The notes below the pieces were generated by a model that did no database searches, was not told the origin of the DNA, and saw only the letters and a list, made by a program, of their open reading frames with translations. A program made the translations under genes and the position numbers. Below are positions 9,211-18,874 of a DNA stretch of 64,000 bases, piece by piece (within the stretch, counting starts at the first letter, position 1; the number at the start of each line of letters is the position of its first letter). The DNA comes from JANXQG01 sp963775975 (GTDB lineage Bacteria; Planctomycetota; Planctomycetia; Pirellulales; Thermoguttaceae), in contig CAVZKX010000002.1 in the NCBI GenBank assembly GCA_963775975.1, positions 1,178,001 to 1,242,000 of the forward strand. Direction: 5' to 3'.

Positions 9211-10169
9211 CGCTGTTGTCGCGGAGTCTTCATACTTAAGTTTGGGAAATCCGCTTTTGCCAATTGCCACACGGCAAACGCCAGATTCGTAGTCGCCTGC
9301 CATCCAAGGAGTTGTTGGGCTCGCTGCACGTCGGCCACAAGGTGCATAGGTTCATAGGGGTGGTACGGCTTGGCGCCCCAATTCAACTCGACCGAAATAC
9401 CCAGCTCGTCGCATACACATTCTATGAGTTGCCGCAAGGTTGGGGCGTCGCCGCTGCCCAAATTGAAAACTTCCGGAGCGCCGCTGGGAACATGATCCAG
9501 GCAGCGGACGACCGCATCAGCGACGTCCTCGACCGCGCAGAAGTCGCGAATCTGGCTGCCCGCAGTCAATTCAACGGGTTGATGCAGGGAAGCCGATTGC
9601 AGAATTGCCGGAAACAATCGGCCGGCCGGATCGTGCAGCCCGGTGAACGAAAAAGGCCGCAAGACGGTAAGCCGGCGATTGAACTCGATCGCCGCGGCGC
9701 GGAGGAGAAGATCGCCGGCCGCCTTGCTCGCGGCATAGGGATGCAGCGAACTGAGCGGGTCCGATTCGCACAAGGGCCGGCCCGTTTCGCGATACGCCAT
9801 GCCCGAACTGATATGAATGAAGTGACAGTCCGCGATCTCGCACGTGGCTTCGAAGAGCCGCAGCGCGGCATCGACGTTGAAACGTGCAGTCTCGAACCAA
9901 TTGGGCTTGGGTGCCCGCAGCCCGCTCGCCGCGGCATGGATTACGGTGTCGGGTCGGGTTGAGCGTATCAGTTCGCCAGTTTGCAACGCGTCGCTCAGGT
10001 TGGCATGAATGGCGTCGACGGGCAAGCCCGCCAGCAGCCGGTTGTTCGGATTGCGGAGCGGAACGATGACCTGGTTCCGAGGATCGCGAACGAGCGCGTG
10101 CAGAATGTGATATCCGAGCACACCCGAACCGCCGGTGACGAGTATCCTCCGAGGAAGCGGTTCTTGCAC
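9207..10169 (-). CDS. NAD-dependent epimerase/reductase, probable CDP-paratose (or abequose) synthase
   Basis: 320 residues from a GTG at 10169 preceded by GAGGG; the longer frame to 10319 has no family support. Features are the ILVTGGSGVLGYHIL dinucleotide loop, HAAASGLR, HISSGMAY, the catalytic PYAASKAAGDLLL (YxxxK) and RPFSFTGLHD followed by RDFCAVEDVADAV. The RPFSFTG...RDFC...DVA series resembles RfbS/RfbJ, which reduce CDP-4-keto-3,6-dideoxyglucose at C4. Being first in the operon that holds rfbE, and near rfbFGH, it is the best candidate for this missing step. A generic UDP-sugar epimerase cannot be excluded. Confidence 0.7.
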   Translation of the reverse strand: MQEPLPRRILVTGGSGVLGYHILHALVRDPRNQVIVPLRNPNNRLLAGLPVDAIHANLSDALQTGELIRSTRPDTVIHAAASGLRAPKPNWFETARFNVDAALRLFEATCEIADCHFIHISSGMAYRETGRPLCESDPLSSLHPYAASKAAGDLLLRAAAIEFNRRLTVLRPFSFTGLHDPAGRLFPAILQSASLHQPVELTAGSQIRDFCAVEDVADAVVRCLDHVPSGAPEVFNLGSGDAPTLRQLIECVCDELGISVELNWGAKPYHPYEPMHLVADVQRAQQLLGWQATTNLAFAVWQLAKADFPNLSMKTPRQQR

Positions 10170-10500
10170 GGTACCCTCTGCAAACGTAATCGGACTAGAC
10201 AGCCGGCACGGATAGGTTTTCCTCGGGGGCGGTTCCGGCCGGTCAAAACTGAGATTAATCGAGGTCGATGCGCTTGTCAAGCATTGGCCGCTGCGTGGCC
10301 CTTTCTCGGCGTGGCGCAACTCTCAGGGCTGGCAAAACCGTTGCAATCGGACCCGCATGGCCACTTCGCGCAAGCATAGAGGTTGACGCGGGCGCTCCGA
10401 GCGATGAAAATCGGATATGTCGCGGGCCATTCGCGGTCAAGCGTTACTCTTAAGCGGTCCTTAGAGCAGGCGAGCGCCTGGTCTTCCATAGTGCGATTCG
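10170..10500. other. Non-coding gap between divergent operons
   Basis: 331 bases separate the GTG of the RfbS-like gene (minus) from the ATG of the membrane glycosyltransferase (plus). No conserved open frame is seen. Both operons must start here, so promoters are expected, but I cannot point to a convincing pair of boxes. Confidence 0.5.
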
Positions 10501-12265
10501 ATGTCACGTAAAGCGGTCCAACGGCCAGAAGTTATCAATGAGAAGGCAATTCAAACCGCGCCGAGCAATGCGCCGCAAGCGAAACCGGCCTCGCCTTCGC
10601 AAGCGCTCTTTTTGATAGAGCTTGCCGTATGCGCGGCGATCACGCTCGCGGCGATCATATTGCATGTGCGATTCATATTGAATGCGGGCGGACTTTGGCG
10701 CGATGAAATCCACGCGGTGAACCTCGGCTTGGCGCCGAGCATCTCTGAGTTCTGGCAATGGCTGGAAACCGACACCTTTCCTGCCGGCTGGCACATGACC
10801 ATACGGGCTTGGGCGACGATTTTCGGATCGAGCGATGGTGCGCTTCGCATTCTCGGCGCTCTGCTCGGCTTGGCGATCATTGCGCTCGTCTGGTGGAATG
10901 CGCGACAGCTCGGCCGCGGCTTGCCGCTCATCGCCATGGCGCTATTTGCCGTCAATCCGGTGGCGATCGTATTTGGCGACTCGCTTCGCGGATATGGCCT
11001 GGGAACAGTGACGATGCTATTCATGTGCGTCGCGGTCGCGCAGTTGGTCGTTGATCCGACTTGGCGTCGTTTCGCTGTCGGACTTCTGGCGTCCGTCGTG
11101 GCAGTTCAATCGTTCTACTTCAATCCGTTGATCCTTGTGGCGATGGCGCGAGGCGCAGCCGCGGTGAGCATCCGCCGCCGCGCGTGGAAGCCGATCGCGG
11201 CGGTAATCGGCGTGGGGGCGATTGCCGCGGTCACATTATTGCCGTATATGGACCCGTTAACTCGCCAATCGAAATGGAATGCGATCCGGGCCAGCTTTGC
11301 GACGCTGCCGGGACTTTTGCAGCAGCTTTATGATGCGGTGATCAGCAACGGCGGCATCATGATCTGGATATGGTCCGCCGCGATGGTCATTGCCTTCATT
11401 CTCTTGATCTATCAGCTCGTTCGCGGGAGGCCGGATCAAACGCCCGAGAAGAAGGATCGCGAAATCTTCGTTGCGATCGTTTTGCTCTTCGCGCCGCTCT
11501 TTTATTGCGGCTTTATTTACGTTTCAGGATTTCCCAGCCGGCCGTGGTATTACGTGGCGCTCATGGCCGTGGTAGCCGTCTTCACCGATGCGGCGATCAA
11601 CTTGGCGATTAGCGCGAATTCGGCGGGTCGGATTGTTCGAATTATCGCCGCGCTGGTCATTGCGGGCGTTGCGTTGCCCGGCGGGTGGGAAAAATCGCGC
11701 GTCCGCCTGACGAACGTTCGATCTGGTCGCGGCCGAAATGGAAAAAATCGCCGAGCCGCAAGATCTCGTTCTCATCTCGCCTTGGTGGTGGCCGGGCGTA
11801 ACGTTTGCGCGCTATTACCACGGCCCTACTCCGTATACGACGCTGCCCGAATTAAGCGATCTGCGGATTCAGCGATTTGACAAGTTCAAGGAAAAAATGG
11901 CGGAGGACCAGCCGATTCAGCCGATTCTTGAGAAGATTGCAAAAACGCTCTCCACCGGCCATAAGGTTTATCTTGTCGGCTGGTTGAACTTTCAACCGCC
12001 GTTTCAGCTTCCGCCTATTCCACAAGGCTCAATGTCAAAGGCCGCGCTTGAGGAGGCATGGACCAAGAAACTGCACGAAGTCGGACTGGACGCGAAACTT
12101 CCCATGTCGGAAGGACTCTTTCAGGAGGCGTGGTCACGGCAAGTCGGACGCTTCCTTCAGGCTCACGCAATGCGATCCTCGCCTATCTCGATCAAATGCG
12201 AAGTGCCGGTTAGCCCGTTTACTTTGGAAGAAATGCCCGTCCAACGGATTGAAGGCTGGCATTGA
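10501..12265 (+). CDS. Polytopic GT-C glycosyltransferase (GT39/ArnT-like); one-base frameshift
   Basis: About 587 residues after removal of one base. A hydrophobic segment at residues 40-60 is followed by AGGLWRDEIHAVNL, whose acidic pair in the first outer loop is the hallmark of lipid-phosphate-sugar-dependent GT-C enzymes. About ten membrane spans follow, then a soluble tail. The first frame runs on to 11880 with low-complexity Arg-rich text. The true continuation, ...RLTN-FDLVAAEMEKIAEPQDLVLISPW, is one frame over and needs one base removed at about 11713-11717. The tail ends at 12265. It probably uses the lipid-linked sugar made by the GT2 enzymes. Confidence 0.75.
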
Positions 12266-12333
12266 CTTCGCAGCGCCGCGGACGCATCGCTGCGACGCAT
12301 GAACGAACTCCGTAGTTCGTTTTCCCAATGCCG

Positions 12334-12903
12334 TTAATCTGCGTCTCGACGTGCGCCGCTCGGCTGCAATTGCCTTTCAATCCATTCCGCGGCGTCGCCA
12401 AGATCGTCGGCGACATAGTCTGGCGAAACGGCGCCGGCTGCCTCATGCTCAGCGCCGTAGCCGGTGCGGACAAGGATCGTTGTCGCGCCGACGGCTTTGC
12501 CAAGGTCGATGTCGCAAGGCTTGTCGCCAACGACAAAGCAGTCCGCCAAGCAGAAGTCGAAGTCGGCCGCCGCACGCTCCAACAGCCCCGGCCGCGGCTT
12601 GCGGCAGTTGCAGCCGGCGTCGGGCGTGTGTGGGCAGACGTAAATTCCGTCCAATCGGACGCCGTCGCGGGCCATGAGTTCCTGCAAACGCCCATGAATC
12701 ACCTCCAGACGGGCCAGGTCGAAGTAGCCGCGGCCCACCGCCGATTGATTCGTAACCACAATTAGCCCCAATCCCAGATCGCGCATTGTCCGCAGTCCTT
12801 GGCTCGCCCGCGGCAGTATTTCTATTTGCTCCGGAGAAGACAGGTATTCGCGCTCCGAGTTGATGGTGCCGTCGCGATCGAGGACGACAAAACGGCGACT
12901 CAT
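12334..12903 (-). CDS. gmhB: D-glycero-D-manno-heptose 1,7-bisphosphate 7-phosphatase (HAD)
   Basis: 189 residues. The HAD nucleophile motif is FVVLDRDGTIN (Asp9, Asp11), with VVTNQSAVGRGY next and the GDKPCDI acidic motif later. The zinc loop CPHTPDAGCNCRKP (Cys-x-His ... Cys-x-Cys) is the mark of GmhB as against other HAD phosphatases. It removes the C7 phosphate of heptose bisphosphate in ADP/GDP-heptose synthesis. The gene lies 7 bases after the reductase at the end of the rfbFGH operon. Its metabolic partner may be the HldE-like gene at 17201. Confidence 0.85.
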   Translation of the reverse strand: MSRRFVVLDRDGTINSEREYLSSPEQIEILPRASQGLRTMRDLGLGLIVVTNQSAVGRGYFDLARLEVIHGRLQELMARDGVRLDGIYVCPHTPDAGCNCRKPRPGLLERAAADFDFCLADCFVVGDKPCDIDLGKAVGATTILVRTGYGAEHEAAGAVSPDYVADDLGDAAEWIERQLQPSGARRDAD

Positions 12904-12910
12904 AGGCGGC

Positions 12911-13633
12911 TCACTCCCAGGCGTCGATTCTTACGTTTTCGTCGGAAACGCCATGTTCTCGCAACAGCCGAGTGCGGAAAGCGTTAATCATCTCCTGCGG
13001 GCCGCAAAGGTAATAGACGGCCGCTTTACCGTTGCCGGCCAGCGCGACCGCCCGAGCCAGGTCGATTCGCCCGCCGATCGTGCCGTCACTGGCCCCGATC
13101 TCCGCATAGCATTCCAAATGAAATGAAGGGAACTTTTCCACGCAGCGTCGAGCGAAATCGCGAAAGACGAGCAGTTCCTCGCGCCGCGCGCCGTAGTGCA
13201 GCCAGACATTGCCCTCAATCCCCTTGGCCAAGCCGTCTTCCATGAAGGCCACAAAGGGCGTGACGCCCGTGCCGCCGGCGATCAGCACGACGTCATGTTC
13301 GGGCGAAGTGCGGACGATGAAGTCGCCGTAGGGCGCCTTCATCCACACCGTGCGGCCGGGCTGCAACTCGGCGAGCAGGCGACGCGTGAAACCCCCCTTC
13401 TCGGCGATCGTCAGACGGACGTGGTCTTTCTCCGCCGAGCCGCTGGCCATCGTAAAGGCCCGCGATTCGGGCCAGTGCCCGGAGGGATCGTAGGGATCCA
13501 ACGCCAGATGCAAGAACTGGCCCGGCTTCCATCGCGGACGCGGCGAGATGCAGCGGAATTCGTAGGTGGCCACGCCGTCGCCATGCTGCACGACGCGAGT
13601 CACCTCGGCCATGAACTTTACCGGCATGGGCAT
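12911..13633 (-). CDS. FAD/NAD(P)H oxidoreductase of the ferredoxin-reductase family, probable partner of RfbH
   Basis: 240 residues. The FAD-binding RAFTMAS motif, the NAD-binding GGTGVTPFVAF and the C-terminal YLCGPQEMI are clear. Four bases separate it from rfbH, with GGAG about ten bases before the ATG. In known 3,6-dideoxyhexose pathways the E3 reductase (DdhD/AscD) feeds electrons to the iron-sulfur RfbH and is about 330 residues, with its own N-terminal [2Fe-2S] domain. This one has no Cys cluster and is about 90 residues shorter. Position strongly suggests the same job; the electron path would then differ. Confidence 0.78.
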   Translation of the reverse strand: MPMPVKFMAEVTRVVQHGDGVATYEFRCISPRPRWKPGQFLHLALDPYDPSGHWPESRAFTMASGSAEKDHVRLTIAEKGGFTRRLLAELQPGRTVWMKAPYGDFIVRTSPEHDVVLIAGGTGVTPFVAFMEDGLAKGIEGNVWLHYGARREELLVFRDFARRCVEKFPSFHLECYAEIGASDGTIGGRIDLARAVALAGNGKAAVYYLCGPQEMINAFRTRLLREHGVSDENVRIDAWE

Positions 13634-13637
13634 GTCA

Positions 13638-14944
13638 CTACTTCTCCATGAACCGCCGGAATATTTCGCCGATGTAGGCCAAGTGGTCGTCCGTCATGCC
13701 GGGATAGACGCCGACGAAGAAGGTGTCGTTCATTATCACGTCGGTGTTGCGCAGATCGCCGACAATGCGGTATTGAACTTCGTCATAAGCCGGATGGCGG
13801 ACCAGGTTGCCGCAAAAGAGATTGCGGGTCTCGATTTTAGCGGCCTCCAGATACTCGACAAGCTGGCCGCGTTTGAAGCCGGCGTCCGGGCGGACGGTAA
13901 TTACATAGCCGAAGTAGCATGGTTCGCTGTGCGGCGGAGTTTGCGGCAGCAAGAGCCGGTCCCCGTATGGCGCCAGCATCTTGCCGAGCGCGGCCCAATT
14001 CTTCCGCCGCGCGGCGATGAAGCCGTCGAGTTTTTTCAACTGCGCCAACCGATGGCCGCCTGGATGTCGGTTACCTTCAGGTTGTAGCCGATATGCGAAT
14101 AGACGTACTTGTGATCGTAGCCGTAGGGCAAGGTGCCGAATTGCTGGCTGAAGCGCTTGCCGCAGGTGTTGTTTTCGCCGCCGCTACAATAGCAGTCGCG
14201 GCCCCAGTCGCGAAAACAGCGTGCCAGCCGAGCAAGCAGTTCATCCTCGACGATCACAGCCCCGCCTTCGCCCATCGTGATTTGATGGGCCGGATAGAAC
14301 GAAACGGTGGCCAGATCACCAAAGGTGCCCAGCGAGCGGCCGTGGAGTGTGCCGCCGAGAGCATCGCAACAATCCTCGACGAGCCAGATAGCACGGCTGC
14401 GGCAGAGTTCGGCCAATTCCTTGGCGTCGTACGGAACGCCCATCGTATGCGCGATCATGACGGCTCGCGTCTTGGGCGTGATGGCCGCGGCGACGGCCTC
14501 GACGGTCGGCACGTAAGTGCCCAGTTCCACGTCGACAAAGACCGGCACGGCGCGATTCTGAATGATGGGATTGACGGTGGTGGGAAATCCCGCGGCCACG
14601 GTCACGACCTCATCGCCGGGCTGCACGCGGCGGTCCTTCAATTGCGGCGACGTGAGCGCGCAGAAGGCCACCAAATTGGCCGACGAGCCGGAGTTCACGA
14701 GCAACGCCGCGTCGCGGTCCATTCGCCGGGCCAGTTCGCTTTCGAACTGCTCGCTGAAGCGGCCCGCCGTAAGCCAGAAATCGAGGCTCGCATCCACCGC
14801 CATTTGCAATTCGTCGGAGTCGAACACTCGGCCCGCATAGCGGACGGGCGTTTCGCCGGGAACGAACTTGCGCGGCGCGAAAGCGCTGTCGCAGTACTGT
14901 TTGACAAGCTGCCGTATTTCCGCGCGTATCTGATCAGTGTTCAT
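13638..14944 (-). CDS. rfbH: CDP-4-keto-6-deoxyglucose 3-dehydrase (E1), PMP and [2Fe-2S] enzyme; one-base frameshift
   Basis: About 435 residues after restoring one base. Catalyses C3 deoxygenation of CDP-4-keto-6-deoxy-D-glucose. It belongs to the DegT aminotransferase fold, but the usual PLP-binding Lys is His220 in SFYPAHQITMGEGG. The iron-sulfur ligands match the known spacing C-x57-C-x-C-x7-C (Cys193, 251, 253, 261). The first frame ends ...QAAIGWRS-stop. One missing T at 14047-14048 restores QAAIGLAQLKKLDGF, which continues to 13638. The ATG at 14944 overlaps the rfbG stop (ATGA). Confidence 0.92.
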
Positions 14945-16044
14945 AAAATGGGTTTCGCAATCTCGCAATACGCTTGAATGTCCTGAAGACACGCTTGGCG
15001 GCTGCTGGAAGCCCCTTCGTGATAGTAACGCCGGAACCACGCGGCCGTCCGCCGCACCGCCTCGCAAACGTTCCAGCGCGGCCGCCACCCGAGTTGGTGC
15101 AAGGCTTTATCGATGTTCAATCGCAGCGCCGCCGCCTCATGCGGATGGCTCGGGTCGCTGACATCATTCCAGCGTCCCTCGCCCCAGGCCTCGATGAACT
15201 GTTCCACAAGGCGACAGACGGGGATTTCGTCGCCCGGAATGGGGCCGAAATTCCATGCGTCGGACCATGCGGGGTCGTCGGACTCGAACATTCGCACGGC
15301 CAGCGTCAAGTAGCCGGATAAGGGTTCTAGGACGTGCTGCCAGGGCCGTACTGATCGCGGGCTTCGCACCGGCACGGGCTCGCCCGCTCGCAGGTGCCGC
15401 ACAACATCGGTAATGATGCGGTCCTTCGCCCAATCGCCGCCGCCAATTACGTTTCCCGCCCGGGCGGTCGCCAGCTTGACGCGCTGCGCCGCGGGTGCGG
15501 CGGGCGAAAAGAACGAGCGGCGATAGGAGGATACGACGATCTCCACGGCGCCCTTGCTGGCGCTATAAGGATCGTGGCCGCCCATCGGATCGATTTCCCG
15601 ATAGCCCCACACGTATTCGCGATTTTCGTAGCATTTGTCGCTGGTAACCACCAGTACCGTGCATGATTTGTTCAGCTTGCGGACGGCTTCCAGCAAATTG
15701 ACGGTGCCCATGACGTTGACATCGAACGTCTCGCGCGGGCAAGCATAGCTTTCCCGTACGATGGGCTGCGCGGCGAGGTGGAATACCACATCCGGAGCGG
15801 CCGCGCGAACGGCCGCCTCCAACCGCGGCGCATCGCGGAGATCTGCTTCATGGTGCTCTTTCAGCAAGCCGCGTATTTCCGCGGCGGCGAAATTGCTCGG
15901 CTCGGTCGGAGGCGGCAAAGCGTAGCCCGTCACCCTCGCGCCCAACTGCTCGAGCCAGAGCGAAAGCCACGAGCCTTTGAACCCGGTGTGTCCCGTGACG
16001 AATACCGAGCGATCGCGAAATACCCGCAAGCCGTCCTCGATCAT
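14941..16044 (-). CDS. rfbG: CDP-glucose 4,6-dehydratase
   Basis: 367 residues. Converts CDP-D-glucose to CDP-4-keto-6-deoxyglucose. An SDR enzyme with VTGHTGFKGSWLSLWL at the NAD site, FHLAAQPIVRESY, VVTSDKCYENREYVWGY, the catalytic YSASKGAVEIV and ARAGNVIGGGDWAKDRI. This combination is specific for CDP-glucose dehydratases. The ATG at 16044 overlaps the rfbF stop (ATGA), so the longer frame to 16080 is rejected. Second gene of the rfbFGH operon. Confidence 0.93.
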   Translation of the reverse strand: MIEDGLRVFRDRSVFVTGHTGFKGSWLSLWLEQLGARVTGYALPPPTEPSNFAAAEIRGLLKEHHEADLRDAPRLEAAVRAAAPDVVFHLAAQPIVRESYACPRETFDVNVMGTVNLLEAVRKLNKSCTVLVVTSDKCYENREYVWGYREIDPMGGHDPYSASKGAVEIVVSSYRRSFFSPAAPAAQRVKLATARAGNVIGGGDWAKDRIITDVVRHLRAGEPVPVRSPRSVRPWQHVLEPLSGYLTLAVRMFESDDPAWSDAWNFGPIPGDEIPVCRLVEQFIEAWGEGRWNDVSDPSHPHEAAALRLNIDKALHQLGWRPRWNVCEAVRRTAAWFRRYYHEGASSSRQACLQDIQAYCEIAKPIL

Positions 16045-16826
16045 TGCCAGACTTTCCAGGGAGCATCGCCCGAGTTCCACATGCGGTTCAGCGCCTCATA
16101 CTCGCGGTAGGTGTCCATGGCGTAGAAAAACCCTTCGTGGCGATAGGCCGCCAATTGGCCGTCCTCGACGAGTCGGGCCATCGGCTGCTGTTCCATAATG
16201 AGGCCGTCGCCGCCAGTCAGATAACTGAAAAAGCGGCGATTGAAAATAAAGTAGCCCGCGCTGATCCAGTTGTCGACTTGCGGCTTCTCGGCGAACGTGC
16301 ATACGCTGCCGTTGTCGTCGATTTCCAGCAGGCCGAAGCGTGAAACCGGACGCACGGCGGTGACCGTGGCGATCTTACCGTGGGAACAGTGGAATTTAAT
16401 CAACTTGTTGATATCGATGTCCGCCAGGCCGTCGCCGTAGGTCACCATGAATAAGTCGCCGTCAATGTGGGGCTCGATCCGCTTGACCCGTCCGCCGGTC
16501 ATCGTTTCCGCGCCGGTATTCACAAGCGTGACGCGGAAGTTCTGCTCATCGTGGGCGCCGTGGTAATCGATCTTCCGTCCGTCGGCGCCCAAAGATATCG
16601 TAAAATCGTTGCTCATCGCCTCGTAGTTGAGAAAGTACTCGCGGATGACGTTGCCGCGATACCCGAGGCAGAGCACGAACTCGCGCAGCCCGAAATGGGC
16701 GTAGGTCTTCATGATGTGCCAGAGGATGGGACGCCCGCCCACCTCGACCATCGGCTTCGGCCGGTATTCGGTTTCCTCCCGCAAACGGGTACCGAGGCCG
16801 CCGCAAAGTACCACGACTTTGGTCAT
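16041..16826 (-). CDS. rfbF: Glucose-1-phosphate cytidylyltransferase
   Basis: 261 residues, normal for the family. Makes CDP-glucose from CTP and glucose-1-phosphate. VVLCGGLGTRLREETEYRPKP is the nucleotidyl-transfer signature. VTYGDGLADIDI carries the metal-binding Asp, and the C-terminal EGFFYAMDTYREYEALN is typical. I chose the ATG at 16826, where the conserved MTKVVVLCGG begins, over the upstream ATG at 16862. First gene of the minus operon that runs through gmhB. Confidence 0.93.
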   Translation of the reverse strand: MTKVVVLCGGLGTRLREETEYRPKPMVEVGGRPILWHIMKTYAHFGLREFVLCLGYRGNVIREYFLNYEAMSNDFTISLGADGRKIDYHGAHDEQNFRVTLVNTGAETMTGGRVKRIEPHIDGDLFMVTYGDGLADIDINKLIKFHCSHGKIATVTAVRPVSRFGLLEIDDNGSVCTFAEKPQVDNWISAGYFIFNRRFFSYLTGGDGLIMEQQPMARLVEDGQLAAYRHEGFFYAMDTYREYEALNRMWNSGDAPWKVWQ

Positions 16827-17200
16827 TGATGCGTTCCACGTAAGATCATGTGCCGAGCGCAAAGCTTGGCGGAAGCCGCACCGTTAAAGCGCAGTCGCCG
16901 CCCATCGCGCCGCTAATTCTGAAACCATCTACTATAGCATATTTGTAACTTCTGGCAAAAACGGATTCCTGCCACCGCCGGAAAATTCCCCAAAGCCGGC
17001 GCATTGCGCCGTTACGCGAAATTTCGTTGTCGTTGCCAGATTCGGGCTAGTCGGCAAATTGGCGTACAAGCCGGAAAGTCGCATGTGGAAGAAGCCTTTG
17101 TGCTTTTCTCACTTGCTGATCGAGGCCGATTTTGTACTAGGATTTAGAGGATTCAACTGCCCCTCTATTGATAGTGCCGACCCTCTGAGCGACGACATCC
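16827..17200. other. Non-coding gap between rfbF and the divergent heptose/branched-sugar operon
   Basis: 374 bases, AT-richer than the genes on either side, with no credible coding frame. It must carry start signals for both directions. I see no operator-like palindrome that I would defend. Confidence 0.5.
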
Positions 17201-18802
17201 ATGAACACGGAAGCCAAAGCGACCCTCTGGGTCGATGATAGCCCTAATCCGGCGCCCAGCAGTTCCGCGTCGCATTTGGAAAAGGTCCAGCTCCTGGGCA
17301 AACTTCCGGCGCGCCTGAGCGCGGATCGTAGTGAAGGCCGCACGATCGTGCATACGCACGGCACGTTCGATCTGCTGCATATCGGCGTCGTCCGCCATCT
17401 CCAGCGTGCCCGCCCAGAAGGCGGCCGCCTAGTCGTCACGATCACGCCGGATGCCGATTTGCTTCGCACGGGCGCGAAACCGCTCTTCAACCAGGACATG
17501 CGGGCAGAGGCCGTAGCGGCGCTGGCGTGCGTCGATTATGTGGCCGTGGCCCGCGGCGCCTCGGCCGCCGATGCTATTGAGACCGTAACGCCCGACATTT
17601 ACGCCTTCTGGGACGAGGGCAAGTCGAGCGACGGCAAGGCGCGGCAGCGCGACGAGGCCGCCGTCAAAGCGGTCGGCGGGCAGTTTGTTCAATCGTCGCC
17701 AGCCGATGCAGCGGTCCGTCTGAATCATCATCCCTCGCCGACGTTGTCGCGCGAGGCGTGCGAGTTCGTTGGTTCTCTTCGCGCTCGATATACGCGCAAC
17801 GACGTGGCCGCGGCGCTCGAAAGAATTCGCGCAACGTCGGTCCTCTACATCGGCGAGACAATAATCGACGAGTACCAGTATTGCGAATCGCTCGGCAAGT
17901 CGGGCAAGGAGCCCGTGCTCGCGGTCCGCTACGTTTCCGACGAAAAGTTCGCCGGCGGCGTATTGGCCACGGCGAACCAGTCGGCCGCCTTTTGCGACAA
18001 CGTTGGCTTGGCCACGCTGTTGGGCGAGAACGAATCGCACGAGGAATTTGTCCGCGCGAAGCTCAATCCCAAAATCGACTCGTCGTTCCTTTACATGGCG
18101 TCGGCGCGAACCATCGTCAAGCGGCGGATGGTCGAGACCTATCCGTTCCAGAAGCTATTCGAGGTCTATTTCATGGACCCCGAGATCCCGGAAGCGGCCA
18201 ACCGCGCCCTGTACTCCAAGCTGCAAGCCATGCTGCCTCGATATGAGGCGGTGGTGGTGACCGATTATGGCCACGGCATGCTGACGCCGGAAATCGTCGA
18301 GCTGCTCTGCGCCAGCGATTGCTTTTTGGCGGTCAATACGCAAACCAATGCGGCGAACCAAGGCTTCAACAGCCCATCCAAGTATCGCCGCGCCGATTTC
18401 CTTTGCCTTTCGGAAAAAGAACTTCGCCTGGAAGTCCGCCACCGCACGAAGGATCTGCAAATGATCATGGCCGAAACGGCCGAGCGGATGGCCTGTGCCC
18501 AGATGATGGTCACGCGCGGGCGGAGCGGCAGCTTGTGCTACCACGTCCGCGACGGATTCGTCACGGTGCCTTCGTTCACGGCGCGGATCGTCGATCGCAT
18601 CGGCGCGGGCGATGCCCTGCTTGCTGTCGCATCGCTGTGCGCAGCCAAGGAAGTGCCGATGGAACTCACCGGTTTCATCGGCAATGCCGTCGGCGCTCGG
18701 GCGGTCGAGACGGTGGGCAATCGCAGTGTCGTCACGCCCGATGACCTCTCGAAGCAAATCAACGAACTATTGAGTTACGACCATTGGATTTCAACGCAGT
18801 AA
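17201..18802 (+). CDS. Bifunctional sugar nucleotidyltransferase / PfkB kinase, HldE-like with reversed domain order
   Basis: 533 residues. The N-terminal part is a cytidylyltransferase-like domain (residues 45-175) with HTHGTFDLLHIGVVRHL. The family HxGH is here H-I-G-V, so the second His is missing. A PfkB sugar-kinase domain follows (about 200-520): VLYIGETIIDEY, KFAGGVLATANQSAAF, VVVTDYGHGM and the catalytic DRIGAGDALLAV (Asp471). Classical HldE has kinase first and nucleotidyltransferase second. It would phosphorylate and activate a heptose- or hexose-phosphate. The gmhB gene lies in the neighbouring operon. Confidence 0.8.
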   Translation: MNTEAKATLWVDDSPNPAPSSSASHLEKVQLLGKLPARLSADRSEGRTIVHTHGTFDLLHIGVVRHLQRARPEGGRLVVTITPDADLLRTGAKPLFNQDMRAEAVAALACVDYVAVARGASAADAIETVTPDIYAFWDEGKSSDGKARQRDEAAVKAVGGQFVQSSPADAAVRLNHHPSPTLSREACEFVGSLRARYTRNDVAAALERIRATSVLYIGETIIDEYQYCESLGKSGKEPVLAVRYVSDEKFAGGVLATANQSAAFCDNVGLATLLGENESHEEFVRAKLNPKIDSSFLYMASARTIVKRRMVETYPFQKLFEVYFMDPEIPEAANRALYSKLQAMLPRYEAVVVTDYGHGMLTPEIVELLCASDCFLAVNTQTNAANQGFNSPSKYRRADFLCLSEKELRLEVRHRTKDLQMIMAETAERMACAQMMVTRGRSGSLCYHVRDGFVTVPSFTARIVDRIGAGDALLAVASLCAAKEVPMELTGFIGNAVGARAVETVGNRSVVTPDDLSKQINELLSYDHWISTQ

Positions 18803-18803
18803 C

Positions 18804-18859
18804 GTATCCGGCACACTCCGTGTGCCGCCTGGAAACGGCACACGGAGTGTGCCGGATAC
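18804..18859. repeat. Palindromic repeat family 1, full copy
   Basis: Perfect inverted repeat with 24-base arms and an 8-base loop, beginning GTATCCGGCACAC and ending GTGTGCCGGATAC. It sits 1 base after the kinase stop and 15 bases before the next ATG. Other copies lie at 20926-20949 (half) and 25340-25395. It could act as an attenuator or mRNA-stabilising hairpin within the operon. Confidence 0.9.
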
Positions 18860-18874
18860 ATTTGGACAAACGCC

